A DNA stretch of 64,000 bases. Source: Dipteronia dyeriana (lineage: Eukaryota > Streptophyta > Magnoliopsida > Sapindales > Sapindaceae). The notes under the pieces were generated by a model. The model did not search any database, had not been told where the DNA came from, and saw nothing but the letters and a program-made list of their open reading frames with translations. The DNA is taken from positions 8,938,001 to 9,002,000 of the forward strand of contig CM065296.1 in NCBI GenBank assembly GCA_032871835.1. Direction: 5' to 3'. Position 1 is the stretch's first letter. Every line of letters starts with the position of its first letter. Below are positions 48,501-59,900 of the stretch, one piece after another. The translations under genes were made by a program, and so were the position numbers.

Positions 48501-48941
48501 TGGGAAGATTGATATTTATGACCCCTGGAGACAGGAAGTACTTTATCAGATCAGGCACCAGTAGGTCCGGCCATTACGGTGGTTTTTACCCTCCATGTTG
48601 AGTGACGCAGGGTTCCACACAACACGACGACCTGGTCGTCGGGCGTTCACTAGGGAAAATAAGCCCTTCTCGGTCAGCCTGGTGCATCCTTCTACAGTCC
48701 CCCAACAAAAGAAACCGTAAGACATTCTATTTCATTCACGTGTTTAAATATTCTTTATGAACGATTTCTAATGGTGTTTTATGTCTCGAATTGTAGAGGT
48801 AACTGTGGTCCCCATACTTTGAGAATTATCGAGTACATAGTGACGAACCGAAGGCCTTTTGATTGGTCAGAGGACGACATGGGGATGATTCGGGAAAAAA
48901 TGGTTGTGGAGATTTTTGCTAACTCCAGGCCCGCTAAGTGA
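45504..48941 (+). pseudogene. ULP1-like (C48) cysteine protease gene with DUF1985-like domain, MULE-borne
   Basis: Predicted exons: 45504-46262, 46346-46486, 46564-46911, 46991-47771, 47861-47933, 48018-48113, 48195-48359, about 48430-48718 and 48797-48941, all with GT-AG borders. The first exon encodes a DUF1985-like region (FMASCFGHFLMMH, FSKVEFCLITGLRFG). The fifth has a coiled-coil-like DEDRQRQH repeat and a Pro-rich minisatellite. The last exons hold the peptidase triad: His in AQHWLVV, Asp in IYDPW and Cys in GNCGPH, all present. Stops near 45916, 46195, 46650, 46812, 47488, 48288 and 48571 disable it. Known ULP enzymes remove SUMO from proteins; function in MULEs is unproven. An upstream leader exon ending at 44057 is possible. 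Confidence 0.8.
47378..47590 (+). repeat. 39-bp coding minisatellite in the ULP-like gene
   Basis: About five and a half units of GTCGGAGCGGTCCCCTCCCC plus CACCCAGCACGTCCGTGGC, 39 bases each. Because 39 is divisible by three, each unit encodes a 13-residue block resembling VGAVPSPTQHVRG. The third unit carries a TGA that ends the frame. Confidence 0.85.
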
Positions 48942-49119
48942 TTTTTTGTATATTACCATTTTAGTTGTACAGAGACATGTAATTAATTCTTGAATATTAA
49001 TTCGTTCATTATTCATTCATTAATATTAATTCATTCATTAATAAGTAATTATTGCAATTCCAAATTATTACAATATGATACACTTCCAACAGTTTTCAAT
49101 GTGATCAAAAAATTGTCAT

Positions 49120-51804
49120 TCATTCCCTATTAGAGTCAATGTTAGGGCACATTTGTTTGTTGTGTCCAATTGAATGGCAGATGCTACACTTGCGGCGGTA
49201 TTCGTCGGGAACAACTCTTCTTGTACCTTCACTAATCATCGGTGGATTAGAACATCTTCTGGAATTATGCCCTGGTTGTCCACATCTTCTACATGATTGT
49301 GTAGTTATCCTCTCCGAAGACGAGACATGGAGACCCACCCTCGGGCGTCCTGCTTGTCTGTGTACGCGTTAATAAGTGTCTGTGTCTTGTAGTAGTCCGC
49401 ACATAAAGTTGTGAAGTCCAAGTTTCGCTCCCTGTAAAAAACATTGAAAACGATCAGCTTCACCAAGAAAATGATCAAGAGGTTTTCAAAGTTGTGAAGT
49501 CTAAGTTACAGTAATCTACCGTGCCGCCGCAAGGGAGTGAGAACATGGAAAATGATCCATTTAAAATTTGTTGCAAGTACAAGTCTTCCGAGCTAAGTCA
49601 ACAGTCCACTGTTTTCCAGACCGCATGACCTAAAAAATGTTCCAGTCGACTGGATTTACGGTCAAATAACCACACTTCTCCACACGTTTTAAGAGCACAA
49701 GATGTGATGCGTCGATCAACTGATGACACATGGTTTGTGCAGCTCTATAGCGATCATGAAACCACCGTTCCAGCATATTCCTAATGAACTCAGCCAGAGT
49801 CAACATAGGCAGTTGGCATGCAAATTTTAGGCATGAGTTTATGCATTCTGCAGCATTAGTCGTCATCACCCTATACCTTCTTTCCGGGCAGTGTACACTG
49901 GACCACTTGTGTGGACCGGCATCAATGACATAATTATATGCATTCTGGTGCAGGTTTCTTAACTCTTCCATATGCTGGTTGTATTCAAACTCGGTGTATG
50001 CGAGTGCTGCTTTGTCCATTATTACAGTAACATCCTTCCTATGAAATCGCTTTTTGACATTTTCAGCAAAGTGCCAGCATATGGTATGGGTGGCATAAGG
50101 GAACACTTTAGAAATCCCTGCTTCAATGCTTGCATGCCTATCGGAAATGAAAACTAGCTCTTCAATATGACCTAGGGCACCCTTCAAGCAATCCAAAAAC
50201 CATTCCCATGAAAGGTTGTTTTCTGAGTCGCCGTACCCAAAAGCAATTGGATACACCTGTTCGTTCCCATCTTGTGTTGTTGCAGCAAACATTGTACCCC
50301 CTAATCGTCCCTTCAAATGGGTACCATCAACGGCAATGACTGGACGTATACACGTTCGAAATCCTTTAAGTGAGGCACCAATCGACATGAAGAAGTATAG
50401 AAATGTATCATCTTCGTCGCACTGTAAGTCAGTGATTGTGCTGGGATTTTGTTGTTCCAAAACTTAACCAAATGATGGAAGCAGTTGGAAGGTTTCCTCA
50501 TGTGTTCCATATGTCAGTGATAACGCATAATCGAGGGCGGCGTGTGCATTACTGTACATGATTTGGATTCCATACATTGATTTCATGTCGGCGATTATGT
50601 CATTCGGACGCATTAGTCGACCATCTTGTTGTTGAAGTTTATGTGCAATAACTTCTCCAATTGTGACTGCACTAGCTTGTCGGTGCCGGCGGTGAATTTC
50701 CTCTAACGGACAAGTGTGTTTGTTGACAAAACTTCTTACTTGGAAGTATGTTCCTTCATCTCTCCTCACCGCTCTTAACTTCCACGTACAATTTCCCATC
50801 AAACAAACTAGATGTAATATTGTCTTATTGGACCTTTTTACCTTCCACTCGAAGTTCTGCCGCATTGCAAAATGGCCTACTAGTCTCTTCAAATCCTTTT
50901 TCGTTGTAAAAAACTGGCCTTTATATATCATGCTTGTAGGTTTATCTTCAAACAAGTTCCTGCTTCCACCAATACCAAACGAGTATGATTCTGCTCCTGG
51001 AATAGCCCATGTTCCTGCATTATTTGAATCATCTGCAGTTACATTAGCCCTCCCCTCTGCGGTCCCAACTATATCTGGTGCACTGGAACTAAATCTATGT
51101 ACATGTCTTACACGTCTTTCCGTTTCGACAGGTTCTGCATCATCCTGATTGTCCTCTACATTTTCTACAGAATTTAAATTGCCCTCATTATCCATCTCAT
51201 GATTCACCCCAACATTCAGTGCTGTATTCTCCTCATTGTTGATGTCATTGTAGATCTCATTGTATTGGTGGTTGTACTCTCTACCATTCATCTCAATATG
51301 ACAACCAAATACATCGTCGAATTGAGGTTCCGATCTATTATCATGGGCGACTATTTTCGGTGGGACAACACATATGTTTTCCCGACCATCAATCCCACTT
51401 CTTTATGTGAACAACTGGTTGCTTCCGCCTGATGATCGAAATTGTTGAGTGTTATCGGGATGAGAGATATCTTCACCAATGACACCTCCTGCTGGCCTCT
51501 CGATTAGACAAACACATACTTGAGGGATCACCCTATCTTCCCCTAGCATAAACTGAATATCGTCATTGTTTCTTATAAATGTACGACATGTAGTCCCAGG
51601 AACAATTGATAGAGACTGTAGCTCAGCACTATATTTGTTCTCATCAAACTTCACAATGGTTTGCATGATTGACACCAGTTCGTCGTAACTCAAATTCTTT
51701 GACACATACAAACCTTGGTTATCGGAACCTAAATACCTCCGATTTCCGTCTGGTAATTGCTCTCATCGACCGTTGTAAGATATGACTATTCTCATCCTAT
51801 CCAT
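49120..51804 (-). pseudogene. mudrA-type MULE transposase, broken
   Basis: The start is the ATG at 51804 (MDRMRIVISYNGR), followed at once by a TGA where Trp is likely. The N-terminal PB1-like part runs to 51403, with a frameshift near 51390. A DNA-binding MuDR-like domain (FTTKKDLKRLVGHFAMRQNF, CTWKLRAVRRDEG, HTCPLEEIHRRHRQ) lies at about 50940-50680. A TAA at 50464-50466 interrupts the frame before the transposase core, where DDE residues are intact: VIAVDGTHLKG, FISDRHASI and TTNAAECIN. After a stop at 49630 comes a SWIM zinc finger (CTC...PCSH, about 49590-49530), then two CCHC knuckles (CRRCGQPGHNSRRC and CSICHSIGHNKQMC) at 49295-49145. It catalyses MULE excision and insertion in active relatives. 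Confidence 0.88.
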
Positions 51805-51904
51805 TGTCCTGTCAAAACCAACATAACAAACCATTAATAAGGAAAAAAAAATTCATATTAAATTTACAATTATAAATGATTAAACAAAAATCAAAAGTGT
51901 AAGA

Positions 51905-52560
51905 TATGAAGCTTTTTTTAAAAACTGATCGAGTTTTTTTTGTATATGATCGAGTCGTTTTTGTATATGACCGAGCTCTTTCTAACGGGATCGAGCTTTT
52001 TTTGTTCAAGACCGAGCTCTTTTTCTACATAATCGAGCTTTTTTTTCAAAAGGCTCGAGCTTTTTTTCATATGGCTCGACCTTTTACTTTTACAGATCGA
52101 GCTTTTTTTTGAGGAATCGAGCTTTTTTGTGAGGGATCGTGCTTTTTTTGTGCGGTATCGAGCCTTTTTCAAAAGAGATTGAGCTATTTGTGTGAGGGAT
52201 CGAGCTATTTGTGTGAGAGATCGAGCTTTTATTGGCAGGGATCGAGTTTTTTTTTAAGGAATCGAGCTTTTTTGTGAGAGATCGTGCTTTTTTTATGCGG
52301 TATCGAGCCTTTTTCAAAAGGGATCGAGCTATTTGTGTGAGAGATCGAGCTTTTTTTGACAGGGATCGAGCTTTTTTATGAAGGATCGAGCTTTTTTTGC
52401 CAAGGATCGAGCATTCTGTCCAGGGATCGAGCTTTTCTTTTTACGTATCCAGTATCTATTTTTGGAATCAAGCTTCTTTAGAATTTGATCGAGACTTAGT
52501 TTCACATTTTCGAGTTTTTTTACAAATGTTTCGACCTTTTTTTAAAACATTTTCAGCTTT
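51905..52560 (+). repeat. Right GATCGAGC-T(n) array
   Basis: About 18 exact TCGAGC cores and many variants (GACCGAGC, GATCGTGC) with T-tracts, in the same plus-strand orientation as the left array. A block of about 145 bases (from GAATCGAGCTTTTTTGTGAG to CGAGCCTTTTTCAAAAG) is repeated twice, near 52110 and 52255. The array lies between the mudrA start and a minus-strand GTAAAA donor at 52785. Confidence 0.88.
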
Positions 52561-53042
52561 TATGCCCAAGATTATAAACTTGTTTGCACCACTACAACTC
52601 AACTCGCCCAATTATATATACAAAAAAATATGCATACATGTTCATTCATTCTTTGTAAAAAGTTTACAACTCCAGGACATCAACATAAAAAATTTGAGAC
52701 AATATGTTCATAAATGTTCATACAGTGTTATACCACACAGAAATACAATAAAAAATGGAAATGAAGATCAGAAATATTATTTTACCTTCTTGTGCAAAAT
52801 CTGAAATATGTGCAATATCTGGAATGGAGCTCGTTTTGTGAAGAAAAAATGGAGTAGGTGATTGATTTTCAGACAACTTTATTAGACGACAACCTTTAAA
52901 GAATAAAATATCGATTATTTAAGGGCAATTTCGGTAGCTCACCATAATCGATGCCTTTTAAACTTAACTTATTATAAAGCTGACATTACTGCAAGTGACC
53001 AACAAAAATGTGATATTCCTCACCATTTCTACTAATTAATCC

Positions 53043-53409
53043 CTACCAAAACCAGCACTTGATTGATTTTTTTTCTTTTTTTAAACAATTCAAGTTTTCA
53101 CAACAACATCCAAACATTTTATCATATACTGCATGAATAAAATTTCCCTTCAACCTAGCTTAGAGAAAACTGTTTCTTGGGCCATACCGGTACCAGAGCT
53201 GCAGAGAAATCTGTCGCCCATACATCCCATTTGTTCGTTTGTTCTGAGTTTGTGTTTATCTTAATGTAATAATTTTCTCAAGTTTATTTGATGTTTATCT
53301 TAATATCATAATTTTCTCAAATGTATCATGTTGTGCTGTGCTGTGTTATATATTCCAAAAAATATACTGTTAAAAAATTCTTGTTCAGATATTTAAAATG
53401 ACAATAATA
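53043..53409. other. Intergenic stretch right of the MULE
   Basis: AT-rich DNA with a short duplicated phrase (GTTTATCTTAAT...AATTTTCTCAA, about 53255-53322, twice). No ORF or repeat ends are seen. Confidence 0.5.
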
Positions 53410-53650
53410 TTAATATACATATTTAATTAATTTATTAATTATGTATTTAACAAATATATTTTTTTGTTAATTCATTAAATCATTTTTCAAAAGTACATTA
53501 GGGATGATATGAAAGAATATAGGTCCCACATGGCTTGTAGTACTCCTTCGATTCATTTCAGGTTGGCTAAGGTTTACTTTAGAAATTTGAATCTTGTGTT
53601 GATTTTTATCCTGATCTATATACATATGATGACATGTACGGACCTGTCTG
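53410..53650 (+). repeat. Right copy of the direct repeat flanking the MULE
   Basis: Matches 43000-43520 after removal of the 300-bp hAT-like element: GGGATGATATGAAAGAATA, GTCCCACATGGCTTGTAGTACTCC and TTCATTTCAGG are in the same order. The copies are clearly diverged (several small indels). Confidence 0.65.
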
Positions 53651-53963
53651 TAAAATATGCATATATTTCTTTATATTTGCTATTACACATAAACATATGG
53701 ATTCTATTGTAACTAGCCCTAAAATTTGTATTCAAATTAAAAATAATATTCGAATTTCGAACAAGAATTTTGACAGATTTGTAGTGGCACCCCTCTGCTT
53801 TCGATTTCATTGCCGGGGATTGTTTCATCAGGACTGTATTGAAGCAACAGAAGATTCCAACACCAAATCACACTACACTCAAAATCTCAGAATCTGCTCA
53901 TTTTAATAATCACAAAACGAAAATGGTTCAATCGACTTCACAATTGTAATTCATATACAAACA

Positions 53964-56900
53964 ATGGACAAAGAAATCGAGCTCCTCTCGCGGCTGGCCG
54001 CGAACCATCTCCATCTAGCTCAATTCGAGCCGCTACGAGCCACACTCCTCGCTCTTCGCACCCGAAACCCCGACCTAGCTCTCGCAGTCCTCCAAACCAT
54101 AGTCTCCAACTCCGGCAGGTTCGACGACGTCCTCTGGTCAGCCTCCTGCCCGTCTCCGTCTCTCCTCACGTATCTGTCAACTCTCGAGCTCTTACAATTC
54201 GACGACTCCACTTCTTCGACATGGAGTTTCGATCCCGATACTTTACGTTTGCGTGCGGAGTTCTTGCTGTTGATCCAGATGCTGATAGACCGCCTATTGA
54301 AGAGAACGCGAAAGGATATCGATTTGGATAGCCTGGAGAAGGAGAAGGAGAAGGATGTTTTGAACGAGAGAGAGAGTTTCAACGAGAGAATGGAGCTGTT
54401 GGATAAGATTGAGGAATTGGGGGATGGCAATGGTGAATTTGGCGAGTGTGTTAGGGTTTTGGATAGGTTTATGGAGTTGGGTGTGAAGAGGTTGAAGCCA
54501 GATGTAGATACAAATGAGAATTTAGATGTTGATAGTGGTGGTGGTGGGAATGTGATGATTGAGGAAGGAGAATTGATGTGTTTGAGGAAGGTGATTTTGG
54601 AGTATGCGGACGTTTTCGATGCGCTGAGTTGGAATGTACAGAGACAAGTGAGCGGGTGGGAGGGATTCGATTCGAGTTGTGCCATAGTGAAAAGAGATGA
54701 GAAGGAGGATGAGGATGAAAGGGTTCTTGGGTTGATACAGAGGAGTGTTCAATTAGCTCATTTGGATGCAATGAAGGAGTGTATGAAGGAGGGTGACGAG
54801 GAAGGAGCCGTGTCTCATATTCGTTTTCTTCACTTTGATTACGGAGTAGAGGAGGCTGAGTATCGGTACATCCCATTGACTCTTTTATTCTTTCATCAAA
54901 GTGGGTCTAATGTTATTGTAGTGGCTGTAAAGTTTTGTTTTTAGTAATTAACTTAGTGTGCAAGATGAGTTATTCCTTCATGCTGTTTATCTTGGTTCTT
55001 TCTAAATAGTTAAGAAGATATCCTTCAGTGTATGGTTTGTGTGTTGTGTGTGTTCTTATCCACCATTTTACTTGGTCTTGAAGATAGGAGGAGAGTTGTA
55101 TTTAGCTGAAAAATGCTATAAATATGCCTGTGATCGTAAATTCTTAAAATGCTTACTCTTTTAATCCCAGTGTCGCATTAGTTATTTTTTCATATTTATG
55201 TTGCTGTTCACTCCTTCTTAATAGAAGAAAGGCGGAACCCGGACATATATCCTGTGTTCCTGTTTCTGCATATATCTCAAACATAAAGAACTGTTAATGT
55301 TTTGGGCTTGTATGCCACATCAATGTACTAATATGCTTTTCCTCATGTCATTTCTTTGTAGTTTGAAAATGATGTAAATGTATATACATTCCTCATAGAT
55401 ATTTATTTGCATACCCTTTTGATGTTACATATAGCATGGTTATGGAAGATCTCCTCAAGAGGGTCTTGGCAAGAAGGGAGGGATTTGGAGACTACTGGCA
55501 TACGATGCAAGAAAAAATGTTGTCGATTTACAGAGAAGCTCTTTCATCTAACTGCAAGCATCTTGTTCAAATGATTCAGGTAATCTTTTAATTTTTTACT
55601 TTAGTGCTCTTAGTGGTAATGTTTCTTGGTCTGCCATGACATCAATAGTCTCTAACAGTTTAATTTCCTGTTAGATAATTATAGAAGTGAATCTTTTTTG
55701 ATTCCTTATGACACATGTAACACTTTGCAAAGTATTTTAGATCTTATAAGTGTTTTGTGTTATAAGAAGTCTGGCATTCTCAATTTTAATTAATGCATTA
55801 AAGCCCTTTCTTTACTTTAATCCTAGTTTGTGCGGTTGGCATTTGAATTATTTGATTATTTCCTGAGGGACTGGTTTGGATTATTTAATGAGGTCTCCAA
55901 ATCAGCTCTAGGTTAGTTTAATTCTAATTTTGTTTGTTATTCTAATATCACATGGCTACAATTTGCAACATACTGTGATTTCATTGATCAGATTATCCTT
56001 AAGGATTTGTTAATATACCATTTAAATTCTTTATACCTTGAAATCTGGGTGAGACATTTAAAAGTGGTATTTGCAGGTTATTCAGGATGAGTGGCTTTCT
56101 CAAGAGATTGAGACACGTAGAGCTCTTGATAGCAATCAAATTCCACCACCACTTGAGCGTTTTCAAAAATATGTTGCAGAGTTGACACCTGACACAGATT
56201 TAAATGATAAGTCATCATCTTTAAGTATGGTAGTCAGTTCATGTATGAGAGACATGTACCACTATGCTCGTGTTTCTGGATTGCATGTGCTCGAATGCAT
56301 CATGAACACTGCCCTGTCTGCTGTCAAGAGGGAGCAGCTTCAAGAAGCTAGCAATGTATGTGTCCGGTTTTATATTTAAATAAGATATGTGAGTATGGAA
56401 TGTTTGTTTTCCACTTTGTTGAGTCATAATGTTGAATCATTGGTACTTCTAATCTCACAATTCTCATTTTCCTTAAACATGGTAGGTTATTATGTTGTTT
56501 CCTCGACTCCGGCCATTGGTAGCCGCCATGGGTTGGGATCTATTGTCTGGTAAAACAACAGAGCGGAGAAAATTAATGCAGCTTCTGTGGACGAGTAAGT
56601 CGCAACTATATCGTCTGGAAGAATCTTCTCTTTATGGAGATCAATCTGATGAGGTAGTTTTCTTCTGTGTAAAAACTGTTGTTTCTGTTATATTATGCAT
56701 AGAAAAGTTTTTAGATAAAGAGCTGTTTTCCTCTCTCTGGCAGATATCATGCGTGGAACATTTATGCGATTCATTATGTTACCAGCTTGACCTTGCCTCT
56801 TTTGTTGCTCATGTCAATTCTGGTCAATCATGGAATTCAAAATTCTCATTGCTGTTGTCTGGAAATGAACAAAAAACAATTGAAAGTGAAAATATTCAGT

Positions 56901-59900
56901 TAGACCCTTTCGTTGAAAACTTTGTGTTGGAAAGACTTTCTGCTCAAAGTCCTCTTCGGGTAAGGTTTTATCTACTCTAAAGCTAAGATAATGGATTTTG
57001 GCGTACCTACCTGAATTGCACATTGTTTTTTTAATTGGTGAAATGTACATTTAAAGATGTTTGCACATTGTTTTTCTGATAAAAATCAAAATTAAAGTAA
57101 TTTGAATATGCTTATGCTTTTGATCATTGCGAATTCTATATGAGCTAACATATTTCTTTGGTTGTAAAGTTTCTTTCAACTTGTGTGTGTGTACAATTTA
57201 GATGCATGTGCTCTACATTTGAGTTTATAGGAACAGCTCTATTATTGAATGCATGGTAGTCTTATCATATTAAAATGAGTTTCTATTGCTTAAAAGAAAA
57301 GGACATAGTGATTAATCAATTCCATTGTCATATTTTAATATTTCTACTTTTGTGGTATGTCTCTCTTAGTCAAATTTTGGAATTTATTGAGAAGTTGTCT
57401 AGCTGCATGATTCTTTCTTTTTGTGATTTCTTTGAAGTACTAAGGATTTTAGTTCTGAGTGCAGGCTGATTCCATATATTCTAAACTTCTCTTTTATTGG
57501 CCTTTTGAGTTGAAATATCATATCATTTGGTGCAGGTACTCTTTGATGTTGTTCCAGGCATAAAATTTCAGGATGCTATTGAACTGATTACCATGCAGCC
57601 AATTGCTTCTGATGTAGCAGCTTGGAAGAGGTGTGTTTGGATATGAACATGTATTATGTTGTACAATGGTGATTGGTTCAGTTTGTATTATGTCTATGTA
57701 TGAATGTCTGGACATATCCAAGTGAGCTTGGAAAATAAAACTTTGATACACATATGTAATCACACTATGAGTTGATGGTTGTTTTCTTTATTGGTTATGC
57801 ATTTCAGTTTTGCCGCTGGTGTATGCTGCAGTGGGTCAGAGGATGTGGTTCATGGTTGTTATATTTTTTGTTTGTTTGTGCTGTCCCATAATAAGACAAA
57901 TTATGTTTTTCCCTAACAAGTATCACTTTTGCTTATTTTAATATGATTCCTGGTACTATGAACTGGACTTATTTTCTTAAAGAATTGGGATAATTTTAGT
58001 TTTTGTTCTTCTGTATTCATTGGGATATACTAGCATAGTTTTGTACTTGACTGATAGACTCTTAGGCATTAGGCATTTATGTGTACTGATAGTTGCTTAA
58101 CTTGTAATCAAGAAAGAGAGCATTGCATTGATAGATAGATCGTAGTAATCTTAATAAATAATATTCTCATACTTATTTTACATGGAGACATGGAGTTTTC
58201 ACATGAGTCAACTACTATGCTGGGGATTTTATATTACCGGTATTCTTTTACACTTCAAAATGTGGGATAAAAATAGGGTACCAATGCTATCACATATTCA
58301 TGTGTGCAAGAGAAGCTCTGTTTCAGGCCATGCGTCTCGGTCTCTTAGTTGGTCTTTTGGAAGAGATTCTCTGGCGGCAGTAACAAGAATCAACAATAAT
58401 TATCCTGTGGCTGTTGATGGTTCCCTGGTTGATGAATTTCATATTCTTTTCAATGCGTTGGGATGTTCTTCTTGTCTCTTTGTTCCTAGAGATGCAAATA
58501 GTGTTGCTTATGTGTTAGCTAAATTTGCTGTTAGCATGTGTTCACTGTCGGTGCATGATGCCATGATCTATGTACACGAGGCTTTATTAAATAAATCTTC
58601 TTATGCTGGTTTGCTGTTTCCTTATTTTCCTTATAATTTAATGTTTTCTGATTTATTCTAACTGGGTAGGATGCAAGATGTTGAACTCATGCACATGCGA
58701 TATACTCTGGAATCAACAGTTCTTGCTTTAGGGGCAATGGAAAGAAGCATGAGTGATGAAAATGCAAGTCATCACCAAATGGCTCTATGCCAGTTGAAAG
58801 ACCTGAGGAACCATTTGGAAGCTATCACAAATATTCCGCGCAAGGTCATATTTGGATTGCATCATGAACATGTTGCATTCTTCTTTGCTGATGATTTGCT
58901 TCTCCATATTGACTGTTATATGATAAGTACAATTCAAGACGTCACAAGTACATGTAATATGTTTCCTCGACCAAAAGTGTGGCAAGTCGTTTCTTACAGT
59001 TGTTGCATGTTACATCATCATCTATGAAGAATTTTTTAGACATGCTTATCCTATATCACAATATATACCAGAAATTCAGTAATTGTGATGTGCAATCTAC
59101 GTGCTGTTCTTGAAGTTTTTCATTAACGTATATATTTCACTTTACACTTAATGTTCCTAATTCTAGGTAGTGCCATCAAATATTGAAATCTGCTTTTTTT
59201 TTTCTTGTTCTGCACATTTAAAGATTGTTGATTCTATTCTCTGATGCAGATATTCATGGTGAATGTTATAATTTCACTTTTACATATGGATGATATCTCG
59301 CTCAATTTGACGCATTGTGCCTCACCAGGAAGCCATACTGATTCACCCTCTGCATGCCCCTGGGCACTTTCTGACCTCACTGCATGTGAAGGGGGAAACC
59401 AACTGGTTATATTGTTCACAGGATTGCTACTTGACATACTGTGTCGTTGTCTTCCATCAACCATAAATGACCAAGAGCATGCACTAGATGACGATATAAG
59501 TATGGGTGGAAGACAGGCATTAGAATGGAGAATCTCAATTGCTAAACGTTTCATTGAAGATTGGGAGTGGCGACTATCAATTTTGCAACGTCTTCTTCCT
59601 TTATCTGAACGCAAATGGAGTTGGAAGGAAGCATTGACTGTGCTACGAGCAGCCCCATCCAAGCTACTTAATCTGTAAGTTTGATTATTTCTCTTTCTTT
59701 TTCATAATTTTACGAGTGACCTATCAATTGGTTAGTTCTCTCTTGTGATGTGTTGTAATGTGTTTGTTAATCAATTCTGATTTGTCAAATAGTAGTCTGT
59801 GATATTTGCAAACATCTTCCTTCTAACAAGAACTTAATAGTAGGAGAGGATTGTGTCGTTTATTATATATCTGAGGTTTATCAGTTTCCTCTTTGTCTGT

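Larger units (their letters stand above)
43834..53032. mobile_element. MULE (Mutator-like) carrying mudrA and a ULP1-like protease gene (Kaonashi-type)
   Basis: Two convergent, broken genes lie inside: a ULP1-like cysteine protease (plus) and a MURA-type transposase (minus). MULEs that captured ULP genes are known in plants (Kaonashi, KI-MULEs). The 10-mer TAATTAATCC flanks the proposed ends (43824-43833 and 53033-53042). Within about 200 bases of each end, four similar blocks occur in the same order when one side is reversed: TATCACA, GTTTAAAAGGCA, a run near AAAATACCCC/AAATTGCCC, and TTGTCGT. They suggest a degenerate long TIR. Boundaries are therefore approximate. Confidence 0.7.

Noticed and set aside
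54020..54876. Long minus-strand ORFs opposite exon 1 of the spastizin-like gene (up to 221 codons)
   Set aside because: They mirror the codon bias of the real plus-strand exon, are Ser/Pro/His low-complexity and have no splice or promoter support.
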